A DNA stretch of 64,000 nt from Candidatus Villigracilis propinquus (GCA_016714565.1 JADKDM010000015.1:1-64000); one strand, 5' to 3'. Positions 49,024 through 58,288 are shown, numbered from the stretch's first letter. The notes: generated from the sequence alone by a model not told the origin. Numbers and translations are program-made.

Positions 49024-51381
49024 ATGCAAGAACAACATTCTTTTGGCTACTGGCTCAGGCTCAAGAGAAAGGCGCTCGATCTCACTCGCGAGGCTCTGGC
49101 TGACCGCGTCGGGTGTTCCGTATCGACCATTCGCAAAGTTGAAGATGAAGAACGGCGTCCCTCCGCACAGATTGCTGAGCTGCTGGCTGAAATCTTCAAA
49201 ATTCCCACAACTGAAAGAACAGCTTTTTTACGGTTTGCGCGTGGCGACTGGAGTTCTGCTCCCAGCCTGGGGGACGAAGAAGCCCCTTGGCGCGTCTCAA
49301 CACCAGAAATTCTCCAACAACCCCGTTCGAATTTACCGGCAACCTTTACTTCCTTAATTGGGCGGGATAAGGATATTGTGGCTGTCCAGGACTATTTGAC
49401 CAACCCAGATATCCGCTTGGTCACCTTGATCGGCGCGCCGGGAATCGGGAAGACGCGCTTGGGTATCGCGTCAGCGAGCAAGTCACTGGCTGATTTCCCC
49501 GATGGTGTTTTCTTTGTCGCGCTGGCTCCGCTGGATCAGCCATCCTTGATACCTTCTGCCATTGCACAGGCGCTTGGGTTTGTTGAAAAAAGTGACTTGC
49601 CTGGCGAGAAACGTCTCATGGAGGGTATCGGGAACAAACGAATGCTGTTTGTGTTGGATAACTGCGAACACTTGATCGGAGATGTAGCTCGGCTCGCCGC
49701 ATCCCTCCTTTCCTCGTGTTCTCGCTTAAAAATTCTGACTACCAGCCGGGAAGCGTTACAGATTCCCGGAGAATGGCTTTATTCAGTACCTGCACTGGAC
49801 ATGCCAAAAGAGAAGTCTGTCGTTAACATAGAAACCATTTCGGAGTTTCCAGCTTTGGTGTTGTTTGCCGAGCGTGCCCGCGCAGCTCGTTCCGATTTCG
49901 CACTGAACGCCAAAAACATCTGGGCTGTCGCATCCATCTGCTCACAACTCGATGGATTGCCATTAGCCATCGAACTGATTGCCGCGCGTGTCAAGACGTT
50001 ATCAATAGAGCAAATCGCTACACGGCTCGATAACCGTTTCGCATTGTTAACCAGCGGTAGTCGCATCGCGCCCTCTCGACAACAAACATTACGCGCGACC
50101 CTGGATTGGAGCTATGAGCTGCTGACAGAATCGGAAAGAGAACTTTTTCGACAACTTTCGGTCTTTGTTGGTGGTTTTACATTGGAGGCGCTCGAATCGG
50201 TGGCGCTTCTGGATTTAAATCAATCGATTCTCGATGCGCTTTCACGCCTCGTGGACAAATCACTGCTGTTCGTCGAACAGCGCGAAAACGTTCGGTATCA
50301 GTTGCTTGAGCCAATCCGTCAGTATGCCAGAGATAAACTGAATGAGACCAGAGAATCGAACTTGATTCAAGATCGTCATCTTAATTACTACCTGCGCGTC
50401 GCGGAGGATGCAGAGCCATACTTATTTGGCGCGGGGCAACAGGACTGGAAGAATCGATTGGAGTTGGACCATGATAACTTGCGGGTCGCGTTGGCATGGT
50501 CGCTTGAAAGCAATCAAATCGAAGCGGGACTGAAAATGGCAGGGGCGCTGGCATGGTTCTGGCACAGTAAGGGTCATTTAAGCGAAGGCAACCTATGGCT
50601 GGAGAAATTCCTTGCATCTGGCATCGGCACCCAGGGAAAGGAGCGAGCGAAAGCGCTGCGCGCATCATCCATCCTATCAACGGATACAGGCGATTACATT
50701 CGAGCCAGAGCCTTTGCAGAATCAAGCATTAAGTTATATCGAGAAATTGGAGACAACCGAGGCGCAGGCTTAGTGCTTGCTGACCTGGGCGCGAGCCTTC
50801 ACTATGGCGGCAAGGAAGAGGAGGCATTAGAGTCGTTCGAAGAGAGTTTGCGCCTGCTTCGGGCAACTGGAGAGCGCTGGGGGATCGCCTACGCCCAGGT
50901 TTTATTGGGCGATACGTGGTTCAGGATGGGAGATACGACGCGCGCCGCCACAAGCTGGGAAGAGAGCCTGCGCCTCACCCAGGAGTTGGGGGATCATTAC
51001 TTGATGGCTTGGTCGCTTGGGGGTTTGGCGGATGTGGCGCGTCTGCGCGCTGATTACAAGCGTGCAACAGGAATGTTTAAAGAAGCCTTGTCCCTGTATC
51101 AGAGTTCAGGAGATAAGTTCGGCCCACCGTTCTCGCTGGAAGCGCTGGGATTGGTTGCCGCTGCGCTAGGGGATGCGAAACGAGCGGCGCGTCTTTGGGG
51201 TGCCGCATCCGCCTGGCGCGAAGCGAGCAACGAACCCCTCCCTCTGACCTTTCAGAAGGACTATGCCGCTTCTATTACCCAGGCGCGTACTCAACTTGGG
51301 GAAAAAGTTTATGCGTCCGCCTGGTCGGAAGGCCACGGGATGTCACCCGAACAGGCTATCGCTCTGGCGTTAGAGGAATAG
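49024..51381 (+). CDS. XRE-family HTH regulator with NB-ARC-like ATPase and TPR repeats
   Basis: A 785-aa signal-transduction ATPase (STAND class). Residues 1-70 form an XRE HTH domain (ALADRVGCSVSTIRKVEDEE). The ATPase shows Walker A LIGAPGIGKTRLG and Walker B MLFVLDNCEHL, a sensor LKILTTSREALQIPGEWLY and GLPLAIELIAARVKTL. The C-terminal third (from about residue 470) is TPR-like (GDTTRAATSWEESLRLTQEL). ATG at 49024 after GGAAAG is preferred to the GTG three bases before. Ligand binding by TPRs should switch ATPase and DNA binding; the target genes and ligand are unknown. It may control the divergent small-protein gene. Confidence 0.88.
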   Translation: MQEQHSFGYWLRLKRKALDLTREALADRVGCSVSTIRKVEDEERRPSAQIAELLAEIFKIPTTERTAFLRFARGDWSSAPSLGDEEAPWRVSTPEILQQPRSNLPATFTSLIGRDKDIVAVQDYLTNPDIRLVTLIGAPGIGKTRLGIASASKSLADFPDGVFFVALAPLDQPSLIPSAIAQALGFVEKSDLPGEKRLMEGIGNKRMLFVLDNCEHLIGDVARLAASLLSSCSRLKILTTSREALQIPGEWLYSVPALDMPKEKSVVNIETISEFPALVLFAERARAARSDFALNAKNIWAVASICSQLDGLPLAIELIAARVKTLSIEQIATRLDNRFALLTSGSRIAPSRQQTLRATLDWSYELLTESERELFRQLSVFVGGFTLEALESVALLDLNQSILDALSRLVDKSLLFVEQRENVRYQLLEPIRQYARDKLNETRESNLIQDRHLNYYLRVAEDAEPYLFGAGQQDWKNRLELDHDNLRVALAWSLESNQIEAGLKMAGALAWFWHSKGHLSEGNLWLEKFLASGIGTQGKERAKALRASSILSTDTGDYIRARAFAESSIKLYREIGDNRGAGLVLADLGASLHYGGKEEEALESFEESLRLLRATGERWGIAYAQVLLGDTWFRMGDTTRAATSWEESLRLTQELGDHYLMAWSLGGLADVARLRADYKRATGMFKEALSLYQSSGDKFGPPFSLEALGLVAAALGDAKRAARLWGAASAWREASNEPLPLTFQKDYAASITQARTQLGEKVYASAWSEGHGMSPEQAIALALEE

Positions 51382-51427
51382 GATGAGCTAAGGGGGTAGC
51401 GGAAGGAGTATTCATATTGTTCCCAAT

Positions 51428-52567
51428 TTATTGTGCTATTCCAAATTCTTCAATAAACTCAAAATAGGTTTGACCTGAATATCCGCGAGGGATGGGTGGT
51501 GTCTTTTCAAAGGTGGATTGGATGACTTGGTTTGATTTCGTCTCGCTGCTTCTAACAATGCCATGTAGTACATCCAGGGCGTGATACGCCATCTCTTTGC
51601 TGGCGCGGTTTTTTCTGCCCGTTCTCATTGCCCAGGCCATATCAGCCACGCCGAGTCCGCGGCATTCATCGGTGAAAGCATGACTTTGCTGAATGATAAA
51701 AGGTTCGTTGTTGCCTTTCAAAATGACTTTGACTTCTCCACCGAATTGATTTGCGTCTGCCATAAACAGGATGCCCAGGGTGCCGAACAATACCAGACTG
51801 GGCTTCTCGGGCAAAATAAAGATGGAATTTGAATCAAATAAGATATTCCCAATTGTGCCGCCCTCGAATTGTAGGATGCCTGACATGAGATTCTCGCATT
51901 CGATCTGGAAAGGTTCGCCAAAATTTTCAAGCGAATAATTCGGTCTTTGCGGTTTTCTGGTCTGAACAACCCCCGATACTTCTCTGACTGGCCCGAGTAT
52001 GCTCAGCAGCGCGGTGATGGAGTAGATCCCCACGTCAAAACCAATGCCGCCTCCGGGCTTCGCTGTGAAAGGGAATGCCCGATTGAGAATGTCTCCATCT
52101 CTGGTGAAGGCGCAGTAGCACGAAGTGACATCGCCGATCATGCCGCTTTCCACCACGTATCTTGCGGTTTGGATCGCTGAACCTAAAAATGTGTCCGGTG
52201 CTGCGCCAAGATATAGATTCTTCTGATCGGCAATTTTTACAAGTTCGGCCGCGTGTTCCAACTCTACTGATAAAACTTTCTCGGTATAAACATTCTTGCC
52301 CGCTTCGAGCAATTGTTTGATGACCGGGTAATGTCCCGTTGGCGCGGTGAGGTTGACAACGATCTCGATGGAATCATCCGCGAGAATTTCCTCAAAGGTC
52401 ATGGCTTTGATGCCGAATTTTTCCACCTTGTCTTTTACTTTATCAGGATTGCGGTCGTAGCCGCCGACCACATCCAAAATTTTAAATTTGTTGATCATTG
52501 TGCCGAGGTAGGCGTTGCTGATTCCGCCGCAGCCGACGATGGCAACTTTTATGGGCTGAATTTTCAT
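51428..52567 (-). CDS. Gfo/Idh/MocA family NAD(P)-dependent oxidoreductase
   Basis: A 379-aa oxidoreductase acting on sugars, polyols or related compounds. The Rossmann motif VAIVGCGGISNAYLG and the strand VNLTAPTGHYPVIKQLLEAG are followed by GKNVYTEKVLSVE, where the usual Glu-Lys-Pro is Glu-Lys-Val (the catalytic Lys is kept). The C-terminal domain carries the substrate residues GGIGFDVGIYSITALL (the D-x-x-x-H/Y region). Substrate unknown. A GGAATAAC precedes the ATG. It is convergent with the regulator gene upstream. Confidence 0.88.
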   Translation of the reverse strand: MKIQPIKVAIVGCGGISNAYLGTMINKFKILDVVGGYDRNPDKVKDKVEKFGIKAMTFEEILADDSIEIVVNLTAPTGHYPVIKQLLEAGKNVYTEKVLSVELEHAAELVKIADQKNLYLGAAPDTFLGSAIQTARYVVESGMIGDVTSCYCAFTRDGDILNRAFPFTAKPGGGIGFDVGIYSITALLSILGPVREVSGVVQTRKPQRPNYSLENFGEPFQIECENLMSGILQFEGGTIGNILFDSNSIFILPEKPSLVLFGTLGILFMADANQFGGEVKVILKGNNEPFIIQQSHAFTDECRGLGVADMAWAMRTGRKNRASKEMAYHALDVLHGIVRSSETKSNQVIQSTFEKTPPIPRGYSGQTYFEFIEEFGIAQ

Positions 52568-52585
52568 GGTTGTTATTCCTTTTTT

Positions 52586-52640
52586 GTCTAAAAGAATGGA
52601 TTAAAAATCTTTACCACAGAGCACACGGAGATCACTGAGT
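52586..52640. repeat. Dispersed repeat: GTCTAAAAGAATGG ... CCACAGAGCACACGGAG
   Basis: Matches 14241-14296: GTCTAAAAGAATGG, then about 15 bases, then CCACAGAGCACACGGAG followed by CACAG/CACTG. The copies lie between different genes 38 kb apart. Confidence 0.75.
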
Positions 52641-52651
52641 TTTTTTGTTGG

Positions 52652-53533
52652 TCACGACTTGAGTCGATAGGATACAAAGGCAATCGTGCGATTATCGGGT
52701 GACCACGAGTTGACGTTAATGGTGCCCTGTCCGCCAAACAAACTGACGATAGTTTTTGATTCCCCACCGTCGGCGGGGATGAGGCGCAGTTCCACATGCT
52801 TGTTGGCAGGATGATCGCCCGGTTCCACATCCCCTTTTTTGTAGGCAATGTAAACAACCAATTTTCCATCGGGCGAAACATGCGGGAACCAGCAATTTGA
52901 TTCTTCCTTCACCATGTGTGTGGGATTCGATCCATCCGCTTCCATGCGCCAGACTTGCATCAATCCGCTGCGCACGGAGTTGAACCAGATGTGTTTGCCA
53001 TCGGGAGAATACTCGGGACCATCATCCAGACCGGGTAAATTTGTCAGTTGGGTTTCTTCGCCGCCGTCCACAGAGATGGTGTAAATGTCGTACTGTCCGT
53101 TGCGCTCGGCGCAATAGGCGAGACGCAGGCCGTCTGGTGACCAGCCATGTAAATAGCTGGGACCTTTTTCGGTCACCAACTTTGGCGTGCCGCCATGCAG
53201 AGGAAAGATATAAATTCTTGAAGTTGCATCTTCATTTGTGAAATGACTGACAGCAAGTTGTGTGTTATCCGGCGAGAGGACGTGATCGTTGTTGCAGTCA
53301 ATTGCAAAACCGGCATCGATCTTTTTGATTTCGCCAGTCGCAAGTTCATACGTAAACATGTGCCCTTGGCTGTTGTAAACAAGATACTTGCCATCCTGCG
53401 TCCAGTTGGGCGCTTCGATAACGCAATCAAACTCTTTTAGCGTAGTCCTGACTCCGGTGTGTACATCCACAGTTTCCAGCGTGCTGAACGAGTCGCGCTG
53501 TGCGATCCATTGTCGTAGTTCGTTGATATCCAT
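52652..53533 (-). CDS. WD40-like/PD40 beta-propeller protein (TolB-like)
   Basis: A 293-aa beta-propeller of about six PD40 blades, for example NDHVLSPDNTQLAVSHFTNE, LHGWSPDGLRLAYCAERNG, EYSPDGKHIWFNSVRSGL and PHVSPDGKLVVYIAYKKGD. No signal peptide is visible, so it is probably cytoplasmic; a scaffold or sugar-binding role is possible. The ATG at 53533 follows GGAGATC by 8-10 bases; a start nine codons upstream lacks a ribosome site. The neighbouring Gfo/Idh gene is co-directional. Confidence 0.85.
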   Translation of the reverse strand: MDINELRQWIAQRDSFSTLETVDVHTGVRTTLKEFDCVIEAPNWTQDGKYLVYNSQGHMFTYELATGEIKKIDAGFAIDCNNDHVLSPDNTQLAVSHFTNEDATSRIYIFPLHGGTPKLVTEKGPSYLHGWSPDGLRLAYCAERNGQYDIYTISVDGGEETQLTNLPGLDDGPEYSPDGKHIWFNSVRSGLMQVWRMEADGSNPTHMVKEESNCWFPHVSPDGKLVVYIAYKKGDVEPGDHPANKHVELRLIPADGGESKTIVSLFGGQGTINVNSWSPDNRTIAFVSYRLKS

Positions 53534-53609
53534 TTGAGTTGATCTCCAGTTTTTTGTCAATCAGGTTGTCTTGCAGTTTTACCATATTCAACGACTTTTA
53601 CTAAAACCC

Positions 53610-53640
53610 TTGACTTAGAGTCAACTCCAGGTGTTACACT
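53610..53640 (+). promoter_or_regulatory. MerR-type promoter with 19-base spacer and central dyad
   Basis: TTGACT (-35) and TACACT (-10) are separated by 19 bases. In the spacer sits the palindrome GAGT-CA-ACTC (53618-53627). This long-spacer arrangement, which MerR proteins untwist on activation, lies 17 bases before the merR start. Confidence 0.82.
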
Positions 53641-53657
53641 GCCTTTCGAGGTGACCC

Positions 53658-54044
53658 ATGAAAATTGCAGAAGTGAGTACACAACACGGTATTTCAACGG
53701 ATACGCTTCGTTATTACGAACGCATCGGTCTCATCCCGCCCGTCAATCGAAGCGAAAGCGGTATTCGAGATTACAACGAACTTGACATCAGGCGGGTTGA
53801 ATTCGTCAAATGCATGAGAAGCGCAGGACTTCCTGTTGAGGTGTTGATCGAATATATCGCACTGGTTCAGCAGGGTGACAAAACCATTGAAGCCAGAAAA
53901 GATATTCTGGTCGAGCAGCGCGAGTTGCTGGTGGCCAGAATGGAACAAATGCAAAAGACTCTGGATATCCTAAACCATAAAATTGAAGTGTACGAAAACG
54001 CTGTATTGAAAAACGAGAAAGCAATGATCCCAGTAGAGGATTAA
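53658..54044 (+). CDS. MerR-family regulator with Cys52 (AdhR/NmlR-like)
   Basis: A 128-aa regulator. HTH_MerR: MKIAEVSTQHGISTDTLRYY, then ERIGLIPPVNRSESGIRDY and a dimer coiled coil (LVARMEQMQKTLDILNHKIE). Cys52 (in VEFVKCMRSAG) sits where AdhR of Bacillus subtilis has its aldehyde-sensing Cys52 (from memory). It starts 17 bases downstream of a 19-base-spacer promoter with a dyad. It is the first gene of a long operon of oxidoreductases, so it likely senses an electrophile or redox stress and activates that operon and itself. Confidence 0.9.
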   Translation: MKIAEVSTQHGISTDTLRYYERIGLIPPVNRSESGIRDYNELDIRRVEFVKCMRSAGLPVEVLIEYIALVQQGDKTIEARKDILVEQRELLVARMEQMQKTLDILNHKIEVYENAVLKNEKAMIPVED

Positions 54045-54057
54045 AGGAGCAATAAAA

Positions 54058-55023
54058 ATGAAAACACGTAAACTCGGAAATAATGGCCTGGAAGTTTCGG
54101 CGATTGGACTTGGCTGCATGAGAATGAGCTTTGGCGACAATCCCACCGATAAACAGGACATGTTGAATTTCATGCACAAGGCAGTTGAGCGCGGCGTGAC
54201 CTTCTTCGATACGGCTGAGGTGTACGGCCCGTTCACAAACGAGGAACTGGTCGGCGAAGCGTTGGAGCCGTTCAAAGGTCAGGTGGTGATCGCGACCAAG
54301 TTCGGATTCAAGCATGGAGAAGATGGCCCTCGTCCCGGCACTGGGATGGACAGCCGACCGGATCAAATCAAGCGGGTAGCTGATGCGTCTCTCAAGCGTT
54401 TGCGTGTCGAAGTCATTGACCTGTTCTATCAGCACCGCCCCGATCCAGAAGTGCCAATGGAAGATGTGGCGGGCGCAGTGAAGGATTTGATCCAGGCGGG
54501 CAAGGTCAGGTATTTTGGTTTGTCCGAATCCAATGCGGATCAAATTCGCGCCGCTCATGCCGTTCAACCTGTTTCTGCGCTTCAAAGCGAATACTCCATC
54601 TGGTGGCGTACTATCGAAGAAAATTCGGTCCTAGCCACTTGCGAAGAACTTGGCATTGGACTCGTGCCGTTCAGTCCGCTGGGGCGCGGCTACCTGACGG
54701 GCAAAGTGGACGAGACCACCACCTTCGCCAGCGCCGATATCCGCAGCCGCAATCCGCGCTTCACGCAGGAAGCGCTCAAAGCCAATCGCGGCGTAGTGGA
54801 ATTGCTGGAACGAATCGCCAAACAAAAGAATGCCACGCCAGCCCAAATTGCACTGGCATGGCTGCTCGCGCAAAAACCGTGGATCGTACCCATCCCCGGC
54901 TCGCGCAAGTTGGAACGCCTCGATGAAAATAACGGCGCGGTGAATCTCGAATTATCGGCGAATGACCTTGCTGAAATTCACACTGCCATGTCGCAGATCA
55001 AAGTAGTTGGTGACCGGTATTAG
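54058..55023 (+). CDS. Aldo/keto reductase (AKR13/YccK type)
   Basis: A 321-aa NADPH-dependent reductase of aldehydes and ketones. The catalytic tetrad is visible: Asp in FFDTAEVYGPFT, Tyr in the same motif, Lys in VIATKFGFKHGED and His in DLFYQHRPDPEVP. The cofactor end is PIPGSRKLERLDENNGAVNL. It follows merR by 14 bases and the small NTF2-like gene by 7, so it is in the operon. Toxic aldehydes are likely substrates, inferred from the regulator. Confidence 0.92.
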   Translation: MKTRKLGNNGLEVSAIGLGCMRMSFGDNPTDKQDMLNFMHKAVERGVTFFDTAEVYGPFTNEELVGEALEPFKGQVVIATKFGFKHGEDGPRPGTGMDSRPDQIKRVADASLKRLRVEVIDLFYQHRPDPEVPMEDVAGAVKDLIQAGKVRYFGLSESNADQIRAAHAVQPVSALQSEYSIWWRTIEENSVLATCEELGIGLVPFSPLGRGYLTGKVDETTTFASADIRSRNPRFTQEALKANRGVVELLERIAKQKNATPAQIALAWLLAQKPWIVPIPGSRKLERLDENNGAVNLELSANDLAEIHTAMSQIKVVGDRY

Positions 55024-55029
55024 GTCAAC

Positions 55030-55413
55030 ATGCAAAACGTAAATCTGGAACAGGAAGTGATTGCGCTTTCCAAAGATAAATGGATTTGGATGTCGGAGCG
55101 CAATCTTGAGACTCTTGACGCGCTCTTCCATGAGAAGTCTGTCTTTGTCCACATGGGCGGATCGTGGGGCAAAGAGCGTGAAATGGAGATCATCAAAAGC
55201 GGCGGGATTCACTACAAAAAAGCGGACATCCATGAAGTGTCGGTGAATATCATTGACAACACGGCTGTCCTTTTAAACAGAATTACGCTGCTGGCTGTGG
55301 TTGGCGGCAATGAGGTCATCAATCCATTCATGGTGACAGAAGTATATGTGCAGCAAAATGGCGCGTGGAAGTTGGCGTCACTTTCGTTTACCAAACTACT
55401 TGTACAAGAATAA
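55030..55413 (+). CDS. NTF2-like/DUF4440 protein
   Basis: A 127-aa small alpha+beta cone protein of the nuclear-transport-factor-2 fold. An N-terminal helix (DKWIWMSERNLETLDALFHE) is followed by the beta strands KSVFVHMGGSWGKERE, VNIIDNTAVLLNRITLL, NPFMVTEVYVQQNGAWKLAS. Such proteins often bind a small ligand or serve as a simple isomerase; nothing in the sequence picks one. It is in the operon between two aldo/keto reductase genes. Confidence 0.8.
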   Translation: MQNVNLEQEVIALSKDKWIWMSERNLETLDALFHEKSVFVHMGGSWGKEREMEIIKSGGIHYKKADIHEVSVNIIDNTAVLLNRITLLAVVGGNEVINPFMVTEVYVQQNGAWKLASLSFTKLLVQE

Positions 55414-55421
55414 AACCTTTA

Positions 55422-55453
55422 AGACCTGACAGGTTTAAAAACCTGTCAGGTCT
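55422..55453. repeat. Perfect 15-base palindrome AGACCTGACAGGTTT
   Basis: Arms AGACCTGACAGGTTT and AAACCTGTCAGGTCT around two bases, between the NTF2-like and second reductase genes. It has no T-run, so an mRNA-stability or repeat role is more likely than termination. Confidence 0.7.
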
Positions 55454-55470
55454 CTCACAAGGAGAAACTC

Positions 55471-56322
55471 ATGCAAACGATAAAATTAAACAACGGTGTT
55501 GAAATTCCCATTCTTGGCTTCGGTGTTTTTCAGATCGCTGACCCAGCCGAATGTGAACGAAGCGTAGTCGACGCAATTGAAGTTGGATACACCCACATTG
55601 ACACCGCCGCTTCCTACATGAACGAAGAAGCGGTTGGACGGGGAATCAAACGAAGCGGTGTTGCAAGAGAGAAGTTATTCATCACAACAAAACTTTGGAT
55701 TCAAAGCAATGGCTATGAAAACACACTCAAAGCCTTTGACAGATCGCTAAATCGCTTGCAGATGGATTACGTTGACCTGTATCTGATCCATCAACCCTTC
55801 GGTGATGTACATGGTGAATGGCGCGCAATGGAAGAACTGTATGGACAAGGCAAGATCAAAGCCATTGGCGTTTCCAACTTTCAACCTGACCGCATCATGG
55901 ACTTGATGATCCATAACAAAATCACACCTGCGGTCAATCAGATCGAAGTCAATCCTTTCCAGCAGCAAATTGACAACCAGAAGTTTTTGCAGGACAACAG
56001 CATGATGGTGGAAGCGTGGGCTCCATTTGCCGAAGGCAGGAATAATATTTTCCAAAACGAACTTCTGCTTTCGATTGCCGCAAAACACAAAAAAAGCGTG
56101 GCGCAGGTTATTCTCCGCTGGCTTGTACAGAGAGGTGTTATCGCCCTTGCCAAGTCAACCCGCAAGGAAAGAATGATCGAAAATATCAGCGTGTTTGATT
56201 TTGAGCTAAATGCGGATGATATCGCAGCAATTACAACATTAGACACCAAGACCAGTAGTTTCTTTGACCACCACGATCCTGAAAAAGTGAAGTGGCTGGG
56301 CACTAGAAAACTGGATGTTTAA
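55471..56322 (+). CDS. Aldo/keto reductase (AKR5-like)
   Basis: A 283-aa NADPH-dependent reductase of a different subfamily from the first, akin to 2,5-diketo-gluconate and prostaglandin F-type reductases. Tetrad: Asp in THIDTAASYMNE, Tyr in AASYMNEEA, Lys in FITTKLWIQ, His in DLYLIHQPFGDVHG. Substrate end: IGVSNFQPDRIMDLMIHN and PAVNQIEVNPFQQQ. It is in the MerR-controlled operon, 57 bases after the previous gene with a palindrome between. Confidence 0.92.
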   Translation: MQTIKLNNGVEIPILGFGVFQIADPAECERSVVDAIEVGYTHIDTAASYMNEEAVGRGIKRSGVAREKLFITTKLWIQSNGYENTLKAFDRSLNRLQMDYVDLYLIHQPFGDVHGEWRAMEELYGQGKIKAIGVSNFQPDRIMDLMIHNKITPAVNQIEVNPFQQQIDNQKFLQDNSMMVEAWAPFAEGRNNIFQNELLLSIAAKHKKSVAQVILRWLVQRGVIALAKSTRKERMIENISVFDFELNADDIAAITTLDTKTSSFFDHHDPEKVKWLGTRKLDV

Positions 56323-56340
56323 CAAACGAGGTATTTCATA

Positions 56341-57225
56341 ATGCACATCGGATTACAAATCCCGTCTTTCAAGGCTCCAGGTGGCACAGTTGCCATCCGT
56401 CCCAAACTAAAGGAGATCGTCACAACCGCAGAAGAGGCTGGTTTTTACAGCTTGTGGGTGATGGACCATTACTATCAGATCAAAGGCTTGTTCGGTGAAG
56501 CCTATACCGACCCCATGCTGGAAGCCTACACCACGCTTGGATATTTTGCAGGGTTAACTGAAAAAGCCCGCCTCGGCGTTCTGGTCACGGGCGTGATTTA
56601 TCGCCACCCCGCCGTGCTGATGAAGATGGTTAACACCCTTGATGTTCTCTCTGGCGGTCGTGCTTATTTTGGAATTGGCGCGGCGTGGTATGAGGATGAA
56701 GCAAAAGGCAATGGGATTCCCTATCCATCCACATCCGAACGCTTTGAGCAACTTGAAGACAGCCTGAAACTGGCGAAGGCGCTCTGGGCCAGTGATGAGA
56801 CATCTTTTGCGGGGAAACATTTTTCTGCTCCAGCAATCACCAATAATCCGCGCCCGCTTTCAAGTCCGCATCCGCGCATCATGATCGGCGGTACGGGCCC
56901 GAATAAAACACTGCGAATGGTTGCCCAATATGCAGACGCCTGTAATATTGGCGATTGGGTCGGCACAGAAAACGTACAAAAAGCGCTTGATACACTCAAA
57001 GGGCATTGTGATGCCCTCGGACGCGATTACAACACGATCGAGAAAACCTGTCTTGGCACTGTACATCTTTCTGCGAATGACACGGTAAGCGGCGTGATAG
57101 ATCGCATCCAGAAACTTTCTGAAATGGGCTTTACCCATGCGATCTTCAACATGCCGGATGTTTATAAAATTACCCCGCTCAAAACCTTTGCAAAAGAAAT
57201 CATCCCGGCAGTAGCGGGACTTTAA
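56341..57225 (+). CDS. LLM-class flavin (F420- or FMN-dependent) oxidoreductase
   Basis: A 294-aa TIM-barrel oxidoreductase of the luciferase-like monooxygenase superfamily. Conserved strands: MHIGLQIPSFKAPGGTVAI, EEAGFYSLWVMDHYYQIKG, RLGVLVTGVIYRHPAVLMKM and PRIMIGGTGPNKTLRMVAQY (phosphate site). Members of this type in Chloroflexota often use F420 (family knowledge), but the sequence alone does not settle the cofactor. It is 18 bases after the AKR5-like gene, in the operon. Confidence 0.88.
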   Translation: MHIGLQIPSFKAPGGTVAIRPKLKEIVTTAEEAGFYSLWVMDHYYQIKGLFGEAYTDPMLEAYTTLGYFAGLTEKARLGVLVTGVIYRHPAVLMKMVNTLDVLSGGRAYFGIGAAWYEDEAKGNGIPYPSTSERFEQLEDSLKLAKALWASDETSFAGKHFSAPAITNNPRPLSSPHPRIMIGGTGPNKTLRMVAQYADACNIGDWVGTENVQKALDTLKGHCDALGRDYNTIEKTCLGTVHLSANDTVSGVIDRIQKLSEMGFTHAIFNMPDVYKITPLKTFAKEIIPAVAGL

Positions 57226-57236
57226 GGAGAAAAAAT

Positions 57237-58271
57237 ATGAAAGCAACTGTAATGTATGGCGCGGGCGACGTTCGTATCGAGAATGTCCCCGACGCCCAAC
57301 TCAAAGAATCAACTGACGCCCTTGTGGTCGTCACCCGCGCCGCCATTTGCGGCAGTGATCTCTGGCCTTACAAAGGCATGAAGCCGAGCGATGTCGGTAA
57401 CCGCATGGGACATGAATTCATCGGGATCGTCGAAGCGGTGGGCAAGGACGTCCGCAAGATCAAGGTGGGCGATCTGGTTGCTGCACCGTTCGCATGGTCC
57501 GATGGAACCTGCGAGTTTTGTCAGGAAGGTCTTCACACCTCTTGTTTGCATGGAGGATTTTGGGGCGGCACAAAACTCGATGGCGGACAAGGGGAAGCGG
57601 TACGCGTCCCTCAGGCGGATGGGACGTTATATCCGCTTTCTGTCAGCAAAGATCATGCACTCATGCCCTCGCTTCTTACTCTGACCGATGTAATGGCTAC
57701 AGGCCATCATGCAGCTATCTCAGCCAAAGTGGGTCCTGGTAAGATCGCAGCAGTGGTCGGCGGCGGCGCGGTCGGCTTATGCGGTGTGATCGCCGCGAAA
57801 AGACTCGGCGCGGAGCAGATCATCTTTTTGGATCGTCATGCTGACCGTATTGCACTTGCCAAAGAATTCGGCGCAACCGATATTGTCAGCGAGCGCGGAG
57901 AAGCAGCCATTGAGCGCGTGCGTTCCCTCACCAACGGACTCGGCGCTCATTCAGTGTTGGAATGTGTCGGCTATGACGAATCGACTCATACAGCAATGAG
58001 CATTGCCCGCCCGGGTGGAGCGGTGGGTCGTGTGGGTGTGCCGCAAGATGAGCGCATGCCCGTCGCCATGCCGACCTTCTTCCGAAATGTCACCATCGCC
58101 GGAGGCCCTGCCCCAGCGCGCGCATATATCGAAGAACTGCTGCCAGATGTTATTGAGGGAAAAATTCAGCCGGGCAAAGTATTCGACTTCTCTGGTGACA
58201 TCACCAAAGTCCCAGATGGGTACCGCGCCATGGACGAGCGCAAAGCGATCAAGGCGATCATCGAGTTTTAA
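57237..58271 (+). CDS. Zinc-dependent alcohol dehydrogenase family protein (MDR)
   Basis: A 344-aa medium-chain dehydrogenase. The catalytic zinc motif ICGSDLWPYKG and MGHEFIGIVEAVG are followed by a structural zinc region with three Cys (SDGTCEFCQEGLHTSC; the first of four Cys is replaced by Asp/Gly). NAD(P)-binding: AAVVGGGAVGLCGVIAAKRL. The C-terminal part is DVIEGKIQPGKVFDFSGDIT. AdhR-type regulators control an adhA-like zinc dehydrogenase against aldehydes in Bacillus, so this is a candidate for that job. Substrate unknown. Confidence 0.9.
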   Translation: MKATVMYGAGDVRIENVPDAQLKESTDALVVVTRAAICGSDLWPYKGMKPSDVGNRMGHEFIGIVEAVGKDVRKIKVGDLVAAPFAWSDGTCEFCQEGLHTSCLHGGFWGGTKLDGGQGEAVRVPQADGTLYPLSVSKDHALMPSLLTLTDVMATGHHAAISAKVGPGKIAAVVGGGAVGLCGVIAAKRLGAEQIIFLDRHADRIALAKEFGATDIVSERGEAAIERVRSLTNGLGAHSVLECVGYDESTHTAMSIARPGGAVGRVGVPQDERMPVAMPTFFRNVTIAGGPAPARAYIEELLPDVIEGKIQPGKVFDFSGDITKVPDGYRAMDERKAIKAIIEF

Positions 58272-58288
58272 AAGGAAATAATCAAAGA

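Noticed and set aside
53806..54585. Minus-strand frame of 259 codons across merR and the first aldo/keto reductase
   Set aside because: It spans two genes with strong motifs on the plus strand and has no recognisable domain.
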